From Mycolicibacterium litorale (GTDB lineage: Bacteria; Actinomycetota; Actinomycetes; Mycobacteriales; Mycobacteriaceae), in the NCBI RefSeq assembly GCF_014218295.1, contig NZ_AP023287.1, positions 3,596,001-3,660,000 on the forward strand: a stretch of 64,000 nucleotides of DNA, in the 5' to 3' direction. Positions within the stretch are counted from its first letter, which is position 1. The number at the start of each line of letters is the position of its first letter. Below are positions 1 through 11,644 of the stretch, one piece after another. The translations under genes were made by a program, and so were the position numbers. A model generated the notes under the pieces. The model searched no databases. It was given only the letters and a program-made list of their open reading frames with translations, and was not told the origin of the DNA.

Positions 1-1461
1 ATCGGTGTAGGGCGCCTCCCCCCAGGCGCCCCAACCGCGCTGAATGAAGTCCTGGCCGTAGCCGGTGGACAGAGCCGGGTCGGGTAGCAGCACGGCGTAG
101 CCCTGCGCCACCATCAGCCACGGGTTCCATCGCCAGTGCCAGGCGTTCCAACTGGCCAGCGGACCGCCGTGCACCCACAGCAGCAGCGGCGCCGGGTTCG
201 TCTCGTCGGCGCCGTGAGGTACGACCAGCCACGACCGCACCGCGACACCGTCGGCGGCGGCCGCGTTCACCTCGCTCAGCGTTCCCGGCAGCGGTGGGGC
301 GTCCACGGTCGGCAGGACGGTGATGGTGCCGTCCGGGTCGATACGTACCGGGTGCGGCGGCGCGCCGTAGTGGTTGCGCAGTGCGTAGATGATGCCGCCG
401 GGCGCGGTGGTGACGTCGGTATAGGTGTAGTCGTCGTCGGTCAGCCGGGTGACCGCGCCGGTGCCCGGGTCGACGAGGAAGATCGGCCCACGGCCGTTGT
501 CGTCGGCGGTCACCACCAGCGTCGATCCGTCGCGGCTCCAGGTGACCGACGTCGGCCACCGGTCCCAGTCCGCGGTCAATTCCCGCAGCGGCTCACCGAA
601 CCGCATGTGGCACAACGTGATTCGTGGTGCCTGCAGTGGTGTGGAGATCGTCTCACGGGTGAACGCGACCGCGGTGCCGTCCGGGGAGATCGCCGGATAC
701 TCCAGGTCGGCCCCCGGATCGTCGGCGATGGTGGTGCGCTCACCGGTGGCCACCTCCACGCGCACCAGCGTTCCGCGGATGGCCGCGCCGGGTGCCGGGT
801 CGTGCCAGGACGTGACGAGGAACGTGCCGTCCTCACTGAGGTCGAGGTCGGCCTCCCGCAGCCCGTCGCCCGGGGCCGGGGTGAGGTCGCGGCCGTCGGC
901 GGCGTCGAGCAGATGTGCGTGGTCGGGGCCGAGATCGCGATCCCAGTAGCGCACCGGGTAACCGCTGTGCAGGATGGCCGACACCTTGTTGTCCTTGCGC
1001 AGCGCCCGCAACCGCTTGTCGTCGTCGAGGTCGGTGGCCGACGCGAGCATCGAGGCGCCGACGACGGTGACGCCGGCGGCCCGGGCGCAGTGCACCGCCG
1101 CGACTCCGCCGGGAACGGCCAGCTCCTCGACCGCCTCACCCCCGGCGGCGGGCAACCGCCACAGCGCGGCGGGCGGGGATTGATCGTCCTTGGTCGGGCG
1201 CGAGGCGAGGAACAGCAGGTCCCCGCCCGGCGTGAAGGCAGGCGCCCGCTCTCCTTTCGCTCCGCGGGTGAGGCGACGGGCGGGGTCGCGGCCCGCGGGG
1301 TCGAGTTCCCAGATGGCGGTGACGAACTCCGTGGCCGTGTCGTCGAGCTCGCTGATCGTCGTCACCACCCGCGACCCGTCGGGCGACACCGCCAGCCCGG
1401 AGACCCGCGGCAGGGCGAGGAAGGCGTCGAGATCGTCGAAGGGCGAGGAGTCGGTGGCCAT
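1..1461 (-). CDS. S9 family peptidase (prolyl oligopeptidase-like), 3' end cut by window
   Basis: Serine peptidase of the prolyl-oligopeptidase/acylaminoacyl-peptidase type, expected to cleave short peptides in the cytosol. The frame is open from the ATG at 1461 to base 1, giving 487 codons with no stop, so the gene continues beyond the window. The N-terminal part reads as the repetitive beta-propeller typical of the family (for example SPDGSRV near residue 26). The start of the alpha/beta hydrolase domain is visible, with the oxyanion-hole motif HGGP at about residue 431. The nucleophile-serine motif and the catalytic Asp and His must lie outside the window. The gene is divergent from the FAD monooxygenase 37 bp away. 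Family is confident; substrate is unknown. Confidence 0.85.
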   Translation of the reverse strand, partial: MATDSSPFDDLDAFLALPRVSGLAVSPDGSRVVTTISELDDTATEFVTAIWELDPAGRDPARRLTRGAKGERAPAFTPGGDLLFLASRPTKDDQSPPAALWRLPAAGGEAVEELAVPGGVAAVHCARAAGVTVVGASMLASATDLDDDKRLRALRKDNKVSAILHSGYPVRYWDRDLGPDHAHLLDAADGRDLTPAPGDGLREADLDLSEDGTFLVTSWHDPAPGAAIRGTLVRVEVATGERTTIADDPGADLEYPAISPDGTAVAFTRETISTPLQAPRITLCHMRFGEPLRELTADWDRWPTSVTWSRDGSTLVVTADDNGRGPIFLVDPGTGAVTRLTDDDYTYTDVTTAPGGIIYALRNHYGAPPHPVRIDPDGTITVLPTVDAPPLPGTLSEVNAAAADGVAVRSWLVVPHGADETNPAPLLLWVHGGPLASWNAWHWRWNPWLMVAQGYAVLLPDPALSTGYGQDFIQRGWGAWGEAPYTD

Positions 1462-1498
1462 GCCATGTCATTAGCACAATCCGCGTTAGGTTCGACCG

Positions 1499-2643
1499 AT
1501 GGCGCAGCGGATCTTGATCGTCGGTGCGGGCATCGCCGGGCTCGCGACCGCGGTGGCGCTTCAGCGACACGGCCTCACGGTCGTGGTCGTCGAGGAGAAG
1601 TCGGACACCTCCGCCGGTGCGGGTATCAGCATCTGGCCGAACGCGCTCGCGGCTCTCGACGCGATCGGCCTCGGCGACGAGGTCCGCGACTCCGGCGGGC
1701 GGGTCACCGCGGGCGCACTGCGGTGGCGCGACGGCACGTGGTTGCGCCGGCCGTCCGCCGACCGGATGGTGCGCGCACTCGGCGAACCGCTGGTGGTGAC
1801 CCGCCGGGCGGACCTGACCAGGATCCTGGCCGACGCGTTGACGCCGGGGACCGTACACGTCGGCGTGGAGGCTCAGGAGATCGCTCGGACCGCCGGCGGG
1901 GTGAGGGTGCGGCTGTCGGACGGGTCGGCGCACGAGGCGGCCGCGGTGATCGGCGCCGACGGCGTCGGATCGATGGTGGCCCGCCACCTCAACGGTCCGC
2001 TGCGGCACCGCTACGCCGGGTACACCGCGTGGCGGGGCATCGCGACGTACGCCCTCGACCCACGGCTGGCCGGGCAGACGCTCGGTGCGGGCACCGAGGT
2101 GGGCCACGTCCCGCTGGGCCCCGACCACACGTATTGGTTCGCCACCGAACGCACCGCCGAGGGCGGTGTGGTGCCGGGAGGTGAGCTCGACTACCTGCGG
2201 CGGAAGTACCGCGACTGGGCCGAGCCGATCCCGTCGCTGCTGGCCGCCACGACGGCGTCCGACGTCCTGCGTAACGACCTCTACGACCGTGATCAGGTAC
2301 GCGTGTGGTCCCGTGGACCGGTGACGCTGGTCGGTGACGCGGCCCATCCGATGCGACCACACCTGGGGCAGGGCGGATGTCAGGGTCTCGAGGACGCCGC
2401 CGTCCTCGCGCGGTTCGTGGCCGGGTCCGGCGATCTGCCGACCGCCTTCGCCCGCTTCGCGCGGTTCCGTCGTGCGCGCGTGCGGGCGCTCGTGCGGGAG
2501 TCGAAGCTGATCGGGCGGGTCGTCAATGTGCGGCCGGCCGCGCTGAGCGCGCTGGCGAGCAGGGCGACGGTCGTGATCCCGGAGGCGGTGGTGGGCCGGC
2601 ATCTGGCGACGGTCGCCGCGCGGTCGGCGTTCACACTGCCCCG

Positions 2644-2647
<4 letters not shown>
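1499..2647 (+). CDS. FAD-dependent monooxygenase (PHBH-like, class A)
   Basis: A 382-residue flavoprotein monooxygenase, expected to hydroxylate an aromatic or similar substrate using FAD, NAD(P)H and O2. The N-terminal Rossmann motif GAGIAG lies at residues 9-14. The second FAD motif, GDAAHPMRPHLGQG, lies at about residues 278-291 and is followed by a helical C-terminus. Length is normal for the family. The ATG start follows the divergent S9 peptidase by 37 bp. The stop codon overlaps the next gene's start (ATGA at 2644-2647), so it is probably translationally coupled to the VOC protein. The substrate cannot be read from the sequence; salicylate-hydroxylase-like and antibiotic-modifying members share these motifs. 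Confidence 0.85.
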
Positions 2648-3857
<1,210 letters not shown>

Positions 3858-3970
3858 GTGTTAGCAATGTGGCGGAAGTTTTAGCAGTTACTTATCTGGC
3901 GTAAAAGGCCTCTGAGAGCGCAAAGGGGCGGCGCCTCGTCGGCGCCGCCCCCTCACATGGCTCGACAGAG

Positions 3971-4558
<588 letters not shown>

Positions 4559-4683
4559 TCATATCCACCGGACGCCCGATCGCGACAGATCACGGCTTGA
4601 TCACGGGACGCCCTGAAGGGCCGATTACGCAGGTCAGCTAGCTATCTACGCAAGCGTCAACAACGCTTCCCGCAGGAGCTTTT

Positions 4684-4699
4684 CGTGAGTCAAATCACG
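4684..4699. promoter_or_regulatory. CRP-like palindrome upstream of rpfE
   Basis: CGTGAGTCAAATCACG is a perfect 5+5 dyad around N6 (CGTGA / TCACG), matching the inner GTGA-N6-TCAC core of mycobacterial CRP sites. A second, degenerate copy (TGTGAGCTGCACCACG) lies at about 4707-4722. They lie about 390-420 bp upstream of the rpfE start codon. The same core is found before the neighbouring rpf gene, which strengthens the case. Confidence 0.5.
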
Positions 4700-5186
4700 T
4701 GGTTTTTGTGAGCTGCACCACGCTGCAAGAGGTTTGACCTGCGGAAATGCGGTCAGGCGGTGGGTCGCGCGAGGTTCGGTCCTACATGAGGCGGAAGGCG
4801 GTTCGCTGCCCGGCGGGCACCGGCGTGAGATCTCCGTGTCATCGAATCAATCTGCAGAACAACGTTTTTCGTTACTTTTGGAATACTCCTGAACCTCAGA
4901 CGTAGGCCGTTGTCGGTGTGTATCCCATTGCGACGCAGTTGAACCCGCGTCATCCGCGGGCTGCCCGGCTTGCGCCCTCCCTGTGGTTGACGCGCGCGAA
5001 ATGCGCTGTACGCGCCTTTTTGGAGAATTGTCGGCGGTAGCCGGCGGACCGAGACGAAGGACATTTGGCCGCTCGGCGCGACGGGACACGCTCTCCCGCA
5101 GGCGATCTGGCCGTATGGAACTACCCGACCCTCAGCCAGATGGGTCGAATACCGCAATTCGAGCGTCCGATGATCACGAACCGATA

Positions 5187-5219
5187 AATGGCGTATTTCC
5201 AAGATCACATACGGCCATT
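5187..5219. terminator. Possible hairpin terminator of korAB-mobA
   Basis: AATGGCGTAT and ATACGGCCATT are inverted copies with one bulged base, separated by 12 nt and about 47 bp beyond the mobA stop in the direction of transcription. No clear T-tract follows. Weak support. Confidence 0.3.
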
Positions 5220-5265
5220 ACTACCGAGAAAGTCTAAGTAATGTCTGGTGACAATTTGCTGGCGA

Positions 5266-5865
5266 TCAGTTCCGGACCGGCAGGTCTGCGGGCGTGTTCG
5301 CGTTGGTCAGCGCCCGCAGCTCCGGAAGGACGATCCGTTGGGTGTCGACGGTGTCCACCAGGGCGCGCATGCTGCGCTCGCCTGCGGCCACCAGCGTGGC
5401 GATCCGCTCGGCCAGCGAGGTTCGGTACACGCCGGCCAGATAGTGGTCGCGGCCGTCCCACGGCAGCACCACGTCGACACCGAGCCGCTCGGCGGGCACG
5501 GCGAGATCGTCCACGAAGTCCATCGTGAGATAGGGCAGGTCCACCGCGCACACGAACGCCCACCGGTGACCGGCTTCGGCGGCCGCGCGCAGTCCACGGC
5601 CGGTGGCCAGCAACGGGCCGACGCCGCGCACCTCGTCGCGCAGTACCTGTGCGGGCAGATCGGGCAGCGGTTGGCCCGGTGCCGCGATGACGAAGACCGG
5701 CGAGCAGCGTTGAGACACGGTGCTCACCACGTACTCGACGAGCGTGACCGGTCCTGACGGACCGTCGATCGTCAGCGTCGCCTTGTCACGGCCCATCCGG
5801 CGGGACGCCCCGCCCGCCAGCACGACCGCGGCCAGCGGTACGGGTGAGGCCTCCCCCGGAGTCAC
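5266..5865 (-). CDS. mobA: Molybdenum cofactor guanylyltransferase MobA
   Basis: A 199-residue nucleotidyltransferase that transfers GMP from GTP to molybdopterin, forming the bis-MGD form used by DMSO-reductase-family enzymes such as the oxidoreductase at 34961-37117. The signature [18 protein letters not shown] lies at about residues 14-31, where the Lys and GG bind the nucleotide. A later DLPYL motif (the Asp binds metal) is at about residue 110. The GTG start at 5865 lies 10 bp after the korB stop, so it is probably the last gene of a korA-korB-mobA operon. This order is the one I recall for M. tuberculosis. Confidence 0.88.
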   Translation of the reverse strand: MTPGEASPVPLAAVVLAGGASRRMGRDKATLTIDGPSGPVTLVEYVVSTVSQRCSPVFVIAAPGQPLPDLPAQVLRDEVRGVGPLLATGRGLRAAAEAGHRWAFVCAVDLPYLTMDFVDDLAVPAERLGVDVVLPWDGRDHYLAGVYRTSLAERIATLVAAGERSMRALVDTVDTQRIVLPELRALTNANTPADLPVRN

Positions 5866-5875
5866 CTAGGTGACG

Positions 5876-6952
5876 TTAGTCGACGGTCCAGGTGTCCTTG
5901 CCGCGAAGCAGCGATTGCAGCGCCGCCGTGTCGTGCGGCCTGGCCTCGCGGGCCGAGCGGACCTGTTCACGGGCCGCGTCGTCGTAGGTGGGCCGGTTCA
6001 CCTGCCGGAAGACGCCCATCACCATGTGGTCGAGGTTCTGCTCGCTCAACCGCGACAACGCGAATGCATACGCCGGGTCGTCGATCTGGGCGTTGTGCAC
6101 CACGATCTCGTCGGCCGAGACGTCCGCGGTCTTGGCGATCTCCAGGCCGTACCCGGACTTCACGACGCAGTACTCGCCGTCGGCGCCGAACGTGATCGGC
6201 TCGCCGTGCCGGACGTTGATCAGTCGCTCTTCAGCGCCCTCTTTACGGAGCGCGTCGAACGAGCCGTCGTTGAAGATCGGGCAGTCCTGCAGGATCTCCA
6301 CCAGGGCGGCGCCGCGGTGCTGGGCCGCGGCCCGCAGCACCTCCGACAGACCCTTGCGGTCGGAGTCGAGCGCGCGACCGACGAACGTGGCCTCCGAGCC
6401 GAGCGCCAGCGAGACCGGGTTGAACGGATAGTCCAGCGAGCCCATCGGCGTCGACTTGGTGATCTTGCCGACCTCGGAGGTCGGCGAGTACTGCCCCTTG
6501 GTCAACCCGTAGATCCGGTTGTTGAACAGCAGGATCGTGATGTTGATGTTGCGGCGCAGCGCATGGATCAGATGGTTGCCACCGATCGACAGCGAGTCGC
6601 CGTCACCGGTCACCACCCACACCGACAGGTCGGGGCGCGCCAGGGCCAAACCGGTCGCGATGGTCGGTGCGCGGCCGTGGATCGAGTGGAACCCGTAGGT
6701 CTCGAGGTAGTACGGGAACCGGCTCGAGCAGCCGATGCCGCTGATGAAGGCGATGTTCTCGCGGCGCAGCCCCAACTCGGGCAGGAAGTTGCGGATGGTG
6801 TTGAGGATGACGTAGTCACCGCATCCGGGGCACCAGCGGACCTCCTGGTCGCTGGTGAAGTCCTTACCCTTCTGCGGCTGGTCCGTGGTGGGCACCCCCG
6901 CCGTCTTCGACAAGGGCGTCAGGCTCAGATCCGTACCGATCAGCTCAGTCAT
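5876..6952 (-). CDS. korB: 2-oxoglutarate:ferredoxin oxidoreductase, beta subunit
   Basis: A 358-residue thiamine-diphosphate subunit of the CoA-dependent 2-oxoglutarate ferredoxin oxidoreductase (2-oxoglutarate + CoA + 2 Fd(ox) to succinyl-CoA + CO2), an alternative to the 2-OG dehydrogenase step of the TCA cycle. The cysteine motif CPGCGDY lies at about residues 41-47. The ThDP/Mg motif begins GDGDSLSIGGNH and ends with NNRIYGLTKGQ. The ATG at 6952 is chosen because ATGA overlaps the korA stop (6949-6952); a longer frame reading back into korA is spurious. Cys residues near the N-terminus could ligate an Fe-S cluster. Confidence in family is high. Confidence 0.93.
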   Translation of the reverse strand: MTELIGTDLSLTPLSKTAGVPTTDQPQKGKDFTSDQEVRWCPGCGDYVILNTIRNFLPELGLRRENIAFISGIGCSSRFPYYLETYGFHSIHGRAPTIATGLALARPDLSVWVVTGDGDSLSIGGNHLIHALRRNINITILLFNNRIYGLTKGQYSPTSEVGKITKSTPMGSLDYPFNPVSLALGSEATFVGRALDSDRKGLSEVLRAAAQHRGAALVEILQDCPIFNDGSFDALRKEGAEERLINVRHGEPITFGADGEYCVVKSGYGLEIAKTADVSADEIVVHNAQIDDPAYAFALSRLSEQNLDHMVMGVFRQVNRPTYDDAAREQVRSAREARPHDTAALQSLLRGKDTWTVD

Positions 6953-8880
6953 GCGCTCGCTCCCACGCCAGTCCCCACGGTGGCCGCAGCCAGCCTCGCG
7001 AACGTGGCCTTCTCGTTTTCCTTGTCTCCCAGCGTGCCGTCGATCGCCGCATCGATGATGCCTTCGACCTCGTCGGCCAGGAATGCCATCCCCTCGACCT
7101 TGGTGACCGACTGAACGTCCACCAGGTACTTCCCCCGAAGCAGCAACGCCAGCTGCCCCATGTTCATTTCCGGCGCGACGACCTTCGGGTACCGCGCCAG
7201 TACCTCGCCGAGGTTGGCCGGGAAGGGGTTGAGATGCCGCAGGTGCGCATGGGCGACCTTGATGCCCTTGCGCCGGGCCCGGCGGCACGCCTCACCGATC
7301 GGACCGTACGAACTGCCCCAGCCGATCAGCAGCAGGTCGGCGTCGCCGGTCGGATCGTCGACCTCGAGGTCGGGGACGGTGATGCCGTCGATCTTGGCCT
7401 GCCGCAACCGGACCATGAGGTCGTGGTTCTTCGGTTCGTAGCTGATGTTGCCCGACCCGTTGGCCTTCTCCAGACCGCCGATCCGGTGTTCGAGGCCGGC
7501 GGTGCCCGGGACGGCGAACTGGCGGGCCAGCGTCTCCGGATCGCGGGCGTACGGCGCGAACTCGTCGCCGGTCTGGGCGAAGGTGTGGTCGATCCGGTCG
7601 TAGTCGGCGATGTCGGGGATGCGCCACGGCTCCGAGCCGTTGGCGATTGCACCGTCGGACAGGATGATCACCGGGGTGCGGTAGGTCAGCGCGATCCGCG
7701 CGGCATCCACCGCGATGTCGAAGCAGTCCGAGGGCGACCGGGGAGCGAGGACCGCCACCGGCGACTCGCCGTTGCGTCCGTAGAGCGCCTGCAGCAGGTC
7801 GGCCTGTTCGGTCTTGGTGGGCAGACCCGTCGAGGGACCGCCACGCTGCACGTCGACGATCACCAGCGGCAGCTCGGTCATCACCCCGAGGCCGATCGCC
7901 TCGGCCTTGAGCGCCACACCAGGGCCCGACGTGCTGGTGACGCCGAGCGCACCGCCGTAGGAGGCGCCGAGCGCCGCGCCGATGCCGGCGATCTCGTCTT
8001 CGGCCTGGAAGGTCAGCACGTTGAAGTTCTTGTGCTTGGACAGCTCGTGGAGGATGTCCGAGGCCGGGGTGATCGGATAGGTGCCGAGCACGACCTGGGT
8101 ATCGGCCAGCACTCCGGCCGCCACGATCCCGTAGGCCAGCGCGGTGTTACCGGAGATCTGCCGGTACTCGCCGGACTTGAGCTTCGCCGGGGACACCTCG
8201 TAGGTGGTGCCGAACGCCTCGGTGGTCTCGCCGTAGTTCCAGCCGGCCTTGAGCGCCAGCACGTTCGCGGCGGCGACATCGGGCTTGCGGGAGAACTTCT
8301 CCTGGATGAACGCCACACTGTGCTCGAGCTCGCGGCCGTACATCCACGACAGCAGACCGAGCGCGAACATGTTCTTCGCGCGCTGGCCGTCCTTCTTCGA
8401 TGCGCCGATCTCCTCGACGGCGCCGAGGGTCAGCGTGGTCATCGGCACGGCCTGCACGACGTAGTCGGAGAGTTCGTCGGTTTCCAACGGGTTGGCGTCG
8501 TAGCCCACCTTCGCGAGGTTGCGCTTGGTGAATTCGTCGGAGTTCGCGATGATCAGGCCGCCTCGGGGCAGATCGGAGACATTGGCCTTGAGCGCCGCCG
8601 GGTTCATCGCCACCAGCACGTCGGGCCGGTCGCCCGCGGTGAGGATGTCGTAGTCGGCGATCTGGATCTGGAACGACGACACGCCGGGCAGGGTCCCCTG
8701 AGGGGCACGGATCTCCGCCGGGTAGTTCGGCTGGGTCGCCAGGTCGTTGCCGAACAGCGCCGCCTCTGAGGTGAACCGGTCACCGGTGAGCTGCATACCG
8801 TCACCGGAGTCACCGGCGAATCGGATGACGACCTTCTCGAGCTTCTGCCGCGGTGCGGCGCCGTTCCCGTTCAGCCCCAT
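6949..8880 (-). CDS. korA: 2-oxoglutarate:ferredoxin oxidoreductase, alpha (gamma-alpha fused) subunit
   Basis: A 643-residue subunit partnering KorB. The N-terminal third (about residues 15-200, beginning VVIRFAGDSGDGMQLTG) is the gamma-type domain. It is followed by the pyrimidine-binding alpha domain with GTYPITPASDILHEL near residue 270, and a C-terminal transketolase-C-like domain (DADLLLIGWGSSYG). Length and fusion order are usual for actinobacterial KorA. The start ATG at 8880 follows the purine-rich GGGAAAGG. It overlaps korB by 4 bp and is probably the first gene of the operon, with the promoter in the 565-bp gap upstream. Confidence 0.93.
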   Translation of the reverse strand: MGLNGNGAAPRQKLEKVVIRFAGDSGDGMQLTGDRFTSEAALFGNDLATQPNYPAEIRAPQGTLPGVSSFQIQIADYDILTAGDRPDVLVAMNPAALKANVSDLPRGGLIIANSDEFTKRNLAKVGYDANPLETDELSDYVVQAVPMTTLTLGAVEEIGASKKDGQRAKNMFALGLLSWMYGRELEHSVAFIQEKFSRKPDVAAANVLALKAGWNYGETTEAFGTTYEVSPAKLKSGEYRQISGNTALAYGIVAAGVLADTQVVLGTYPITPASDILHELSKHKNFNVLTFQAEDEIAGIGAALGASYGGALGVTSTSGPGVALKAEAIGLGVMTELPLVIVDVQRGGPSTGLPTKTEQADLLQALYGRNGESPVAVLAPRSPSDCFDIAVDAARIALTYRTPVIILSDGAIANGSEPWRIPDIADYDRIDHTFAQTGDEFAPYARDPETLARQFAVPGTAGLEHRIGGLEKANGSGNISYEPKNHDLMVRLRQAKIDGITVPDLEVDDPTGDADLLLIGWGSSYGPIGEACRRARRKGIKVAHAHLRHLNPFPANLGEVLARYPKVVAPEMNMGQLALLLRGKYLVDVQSVTKVEGMAFLADEVEGIIDAAIDGTLGDKENEKATFARLAAATVGTGVGASA

Positions 8881-9445
8881 CCCTTGCCTTTCCCACTGTC
8901 AGCAGCGGGTCCACCGGTGTCGCGGCCGCTACGGCGCGCCGCCGGGTGGACGACCCACATACGTTCGCTAGAAGTTGATGTCACTCTCAGTACCGATTAT
9001 TGCACCGTTCTTAGGTTACGCGATACCACAGCGTGTGCTATGGCGCGGCGCAGGGTGCCCGGAATGCGCTGCTCAGCGCCGTGAACCCGGCCGCGAAAAC
9101 GTCGATATGTGGTCTTCGTCACTCTTGGAGAACGCGATTCTCCTAAGAAACAGTTACCGGACGGTAGCTGTGCGCTAGCACTCCGGAGGGCCGCAAATTC
9201 AGGCCCGCCTGCCACCTCGGCCGGCGGTGTGGCGGCGCTCGTGCCACCGGAAACGCAACATGAGGAGCTGACGGTGAGCTCGCCATCCCACCGACAACGG
9301 ATCTCGCCAGGCCGGCGTCCGTGAATCGACGTCCATGTGTTCATTGTGCAGATCGCCGGCGCGTCGGCACGTGCGCGCGCGTGTGAGGTCGGCATCGATT
9401 CGGTGAACAGTGCGTCGCAGACATCCGACCTCCCAGCGCACGGCG
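8881..9445. other. 565-bp intergenic region upstream of korA
   Basis: It lies between korA (leftward) and the reductase gene that ends at 9446. It should hold the korA promoter and the 3' end of the Rieske operon. Short open frames (for example 9199-9441 on the minus strand, 80 codons) have no recognisable features and look random. No hairpin, tRNA or repeat was recognised. Confidence 0.5.
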
Positions 9446-10525
9446 TCACGTCTTGAACCGGCCGGCGAAGCCGCGCAGCGGCAGATCGGCGCTCGTCAGC
9501 AGGCCGGGCGGGGCGGCCACGACCGAGGCGATGGCGTTGAGCGCGGGCAGCCCGGTGACGGTCATGCCGATCGATGCGAACGAATCGGGGTCGGACAGGT
9601 CGACACCGGGTTTCGGGAAGATCATGTGCTTGTTGTAGATGTACGGATCGCCGGCGATCTGGGTGATGTAGCAGCCCTTGATGTCCCAGCTGGGGTCGGT
9701 GTGCGGTGTCATCTGCCATTCGAGGTGGGTCTCGATCCTCGGCACACCGGCGACCATGCCCTGGTACTTGATGTAGCTACCGCCCAGCGATCCCTTGGGC
9801 AGCTGGTACCAGCCGAGGTCGACGTCCTTGGTGCAGGCGCCCAGTTCGTAGGAGAACGTCACCTCGTCGAGGTCGACGTCGAAGCAGTCGGCCATCAGCA
9901 GCACGCTGTCGGCGAACACCCGCGTGTACTTCTCCAGCATCGACGGCAACTGCGGATCGTCGACCGGTCGGCCGTAACCCACCTCCTTCCACGTGTCGGC
10001 GGAGTGGTGGCAGGACACGTCGACGGATTCGATCGTCGTGACGTTCTCGATGTCGGCGACGTCGGCCGAGCACACCACGCCGAGGATCTGGTTGACGCCG
10101 GGGTTCATGCCGGTGCCGTAGAACGTAGAACCACCACGTGCGGCCGCGTCCGCCAGGACCTGGGTGACCGGTCTCCCAGAGTGGTGGGGATGGTTGCGGT
10201 CGCGGTGCCAGCCGGTGATCCAGTCGGCGGTCGTGACGATGTCGATGCCGGCCTCGAGGACCCGCACGTAGAGGTCCTCGTCGGGGAAGACGCCGTGGAA
10301 TGTCAGCACGTCCGGTTTCGCGGCGATGATCTCCTCGACCGAGCCGGTGGCCGTGACGCCGATGGGTGGCAGTCCGACGATCTCACCGGCATCGCGGCCG
10401 ACCTTTTCCGGTGTGTAACAGTGCAATCCGACGAGTTCGAGGTCGGGGTGACTGCCGATGCGTTTGATCATCTCGGTGCCCACGTTGCCGGTGGCGACCT
10501 GGAATACCCGGATCGGTGCGCTCAT
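9446..10525 (-). CDS. NAD(P)H-dependent dihydrodipicolinate-reductase-like oxidoreductase
   Basis: A 359-residue protein with an N-terminal Rossmann motif (ATGNVGTEMI, residues about 10-19) and a DapB-like layout (substrate loop GMNPGVNQILG near residue 140). This type is annotated as the dihydrodipicolinate reductase / amine-dehydrogenase-like family and is unlikely to be the lysine-pathway DapB itself. The ATG at 10525 lies 5 bp after the Rieske oxygenase stop, so the two are co-transcribed. It probably handles the product or a related intermediate of the oxygenase. The reaction is unknown. Confidence 0.75.
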   Translation of the reverse strand: MSAPIRVFQVATGNVGTEMIKRIGSHPDLELVGLHCYTPEKVGRDAGEIVGLPPIGVTATGSVEEIIAAKPDVLTFHGVFPDEDLYVRVLEAGIDIVTTADWITGWHRDRNHPHHSGRPVTQVLADAAARGGSTFYGTGMNPGVNQILGVVCSADVADIENVTTIESVDVSCHHSADTWKEVGYGRPVDDPQLPSMLEKYTRVFADSVLLMADCFDVDLDEVTFSYELGACTKDVDLGWYQLPKGSLGGSYIKYQGMVAGVPRIETHLEWQMTPHTDPSWDIKGCYITQIAGDPYIYNKHMIFPKPGVDLSDPDSFASIGMTVTGLPALNAIASVVAAPPGLLTSADLPLRGFAGRFKT

Positions 10526-10530
10526 CAGAT

Positions 10531-11556
10531 TCAGCCCTTCTCGGTGGTGGATGCGAGCTCGGCCGCGCTGCCGCCGCGGCCGTCGGGATAGAACTGCATG
10601 GCCCAGGTGCGGATCGCGGTGAAGCCCTCGTATTCGGCGCTGGCCAGTGCCGGTGGGTCCGAGTAGCGCTGATGCGACCAGATGTGGATGTCCTGGGCGA
10701 ACTGGCGGATGACTTCCTCGCCGAAGCCGCGCGCCTTGTCGGCGGTCCGCTGGTCGTCCCTGCCGGGCGTCCGACCGATGTAGACCATGAACCGGACATC
10801 GGAGGTGAATTCGTCGACGGGGGTGACCGCGGAGATGGTGCGGTTGTCGACCATCCCCCAACTCTTGGTCACCGCGATGCCGAGGCCACCGTTGATCGCC
10901 TCGACGCCGCTGCGCACATCGTCGATCGACTGCCCCTCGTCGCCCTCGAAGGTGATCGTGAAGTCGACGTAGGAGACCGGCGCGGCGAAGTCGTGCCGGG
11001 TGAACACCGGGACGATGGGCGTCTGGTGCACGAACTTGAAATGGGCGAAGTCCACGCCGTTTTCGAGCACGTACTGCGGGTGCATCTCCAGCGATCCGCG
11101 GAAGAGCCGCTGCTGCGGGTAGTAGTCGGCGGCGCTGCTGCCGTCGGCGAAGGAGTCGAAGACGTCGGGTGCGTCGAAGAACGGCGCTCGGCCCTCGATG
11201 TCGTGCCAGATCCAGATCGCGTCGTTGCGTTCCACCACCGGATAGGTCGTCATCCGCCTGCCGCGGTTGGGCCGCTCCTGGTACGGGATGCACACGTTGC
11301 GGCCTTCGGCGTTCCACTGCCAACCGTGGAAGGGGCACTGGATGACCTCGTCGACGACGTGGCCGCCGTGGCCGAGATGGGCGCCGAGGTGTTCGCAGTA
11401 CGCCTGCATGACGGTCACCCGGCCGGATCGTGACCGCCAGGCCACCATCTCCTCGCCGAAGTAGTGCATCGGGCGCACCTCGCCGACGCCGACCTCGTCG
11501 GACCACGCCACGCAGAACCAGCCGGTCGGCTTCATCGACAACGGCGGCTTGGCCAT
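10531..11556 (-). CDS. Rieske [2Fe-2S] non-haem iron oxygenase (KshA-like alpha subunit)
   Basis: A 341-residue oxygenase component. The Rieske cluster ligands are CEH at about residues 53-55 and CPFH at about residues 73-76. The mononuclear Fe site is carried by NGVDFAHFKFVHQ (D-x2-H-x4-H) at about residues 161-173. The layout resembles 3-ketosteroid 9alpha-hydroxylase KshA and other ring-hydroxylating or cholesterol-ring enzymes; the substrate here is uncertain. The ATG at 11556 is chosen for its strong GGGAGGGGG ribosome site; a longer frame to 11622 runs into the divergent promoter region. It is divergent from a TetR gene, which probably regulates it. No dedicated reductase (KshB-like) gene is adjacent. 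Confidence 0.85.
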   Translation of the reverse strand: MAKPPLSMKPTGWFCVAWSDEVGVGEVRPMHYFGEEMVAWRSRSGRVTVMQAYCEHLGAHLGHGGHVVDEVIQCPFHGWQWNAEGRNVCIPYQERPNRGRRMTTYPVVERNDAIWIWHDIEGRAPFFDAPDVFDSFADGSSAADYYPQQRLFRGSLEMHPQYVLENGVDFAHFKFVHQTPIVPVFTRHDFAAPVSYVDFTITFEGDEGQSIDDVRSGVEAINGGLGIAVTKSWGMVDNRTISAVTPVDEFTSDVRFMVYIGRTPGRDDQRTADKARGFGEEVIRQFAQDIHIWSHQRYSDPPALASAEYEGFTAIRTWAMQFYPDGRGGSAAELASTTEKG

Positions 11557-11616
11557 CGGTGGCCCCCTCCCCGCAGCAGAACGCTCAGCGCAAAGAATCA
11601 CAGTGGGTTGGTTGAA

Positions 11617-11626
11617 AGTCAAGACT
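11617..11626. promoter_or_regulatory. Small dyad in the Rieske/TetR divergent promoter
   Basis: AGTC-AA-GACT is a short perfect dyad within the 88-bp gap between the divergent Rieske and TetR genes, 18 bp before the TetR start. It could be half of a TetR operator. At 4+4 bases it may be chance. Confidence 0.25.
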
Positions 11627-11644
11627 CGCTGTTAGGCTCGTGCC

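Noticed and set aside
136..2184. 682-codon open frame on the plus strand
   Set aside because: It is antisense to the S9 peptidase and overlaps the FAD monooxygenase; both of those have family motifs. High-GC genomes give such shadows.
7234..8769. 511-codon open frame on the plus strand
   Set aside because: It is antisense to korA and has no recognisable protein features.
9199..9441. 80-codon minus-strand open frame in the korA upstream gap
   Set aside because: No ribosome site, no recognisable family and random-looking composition.
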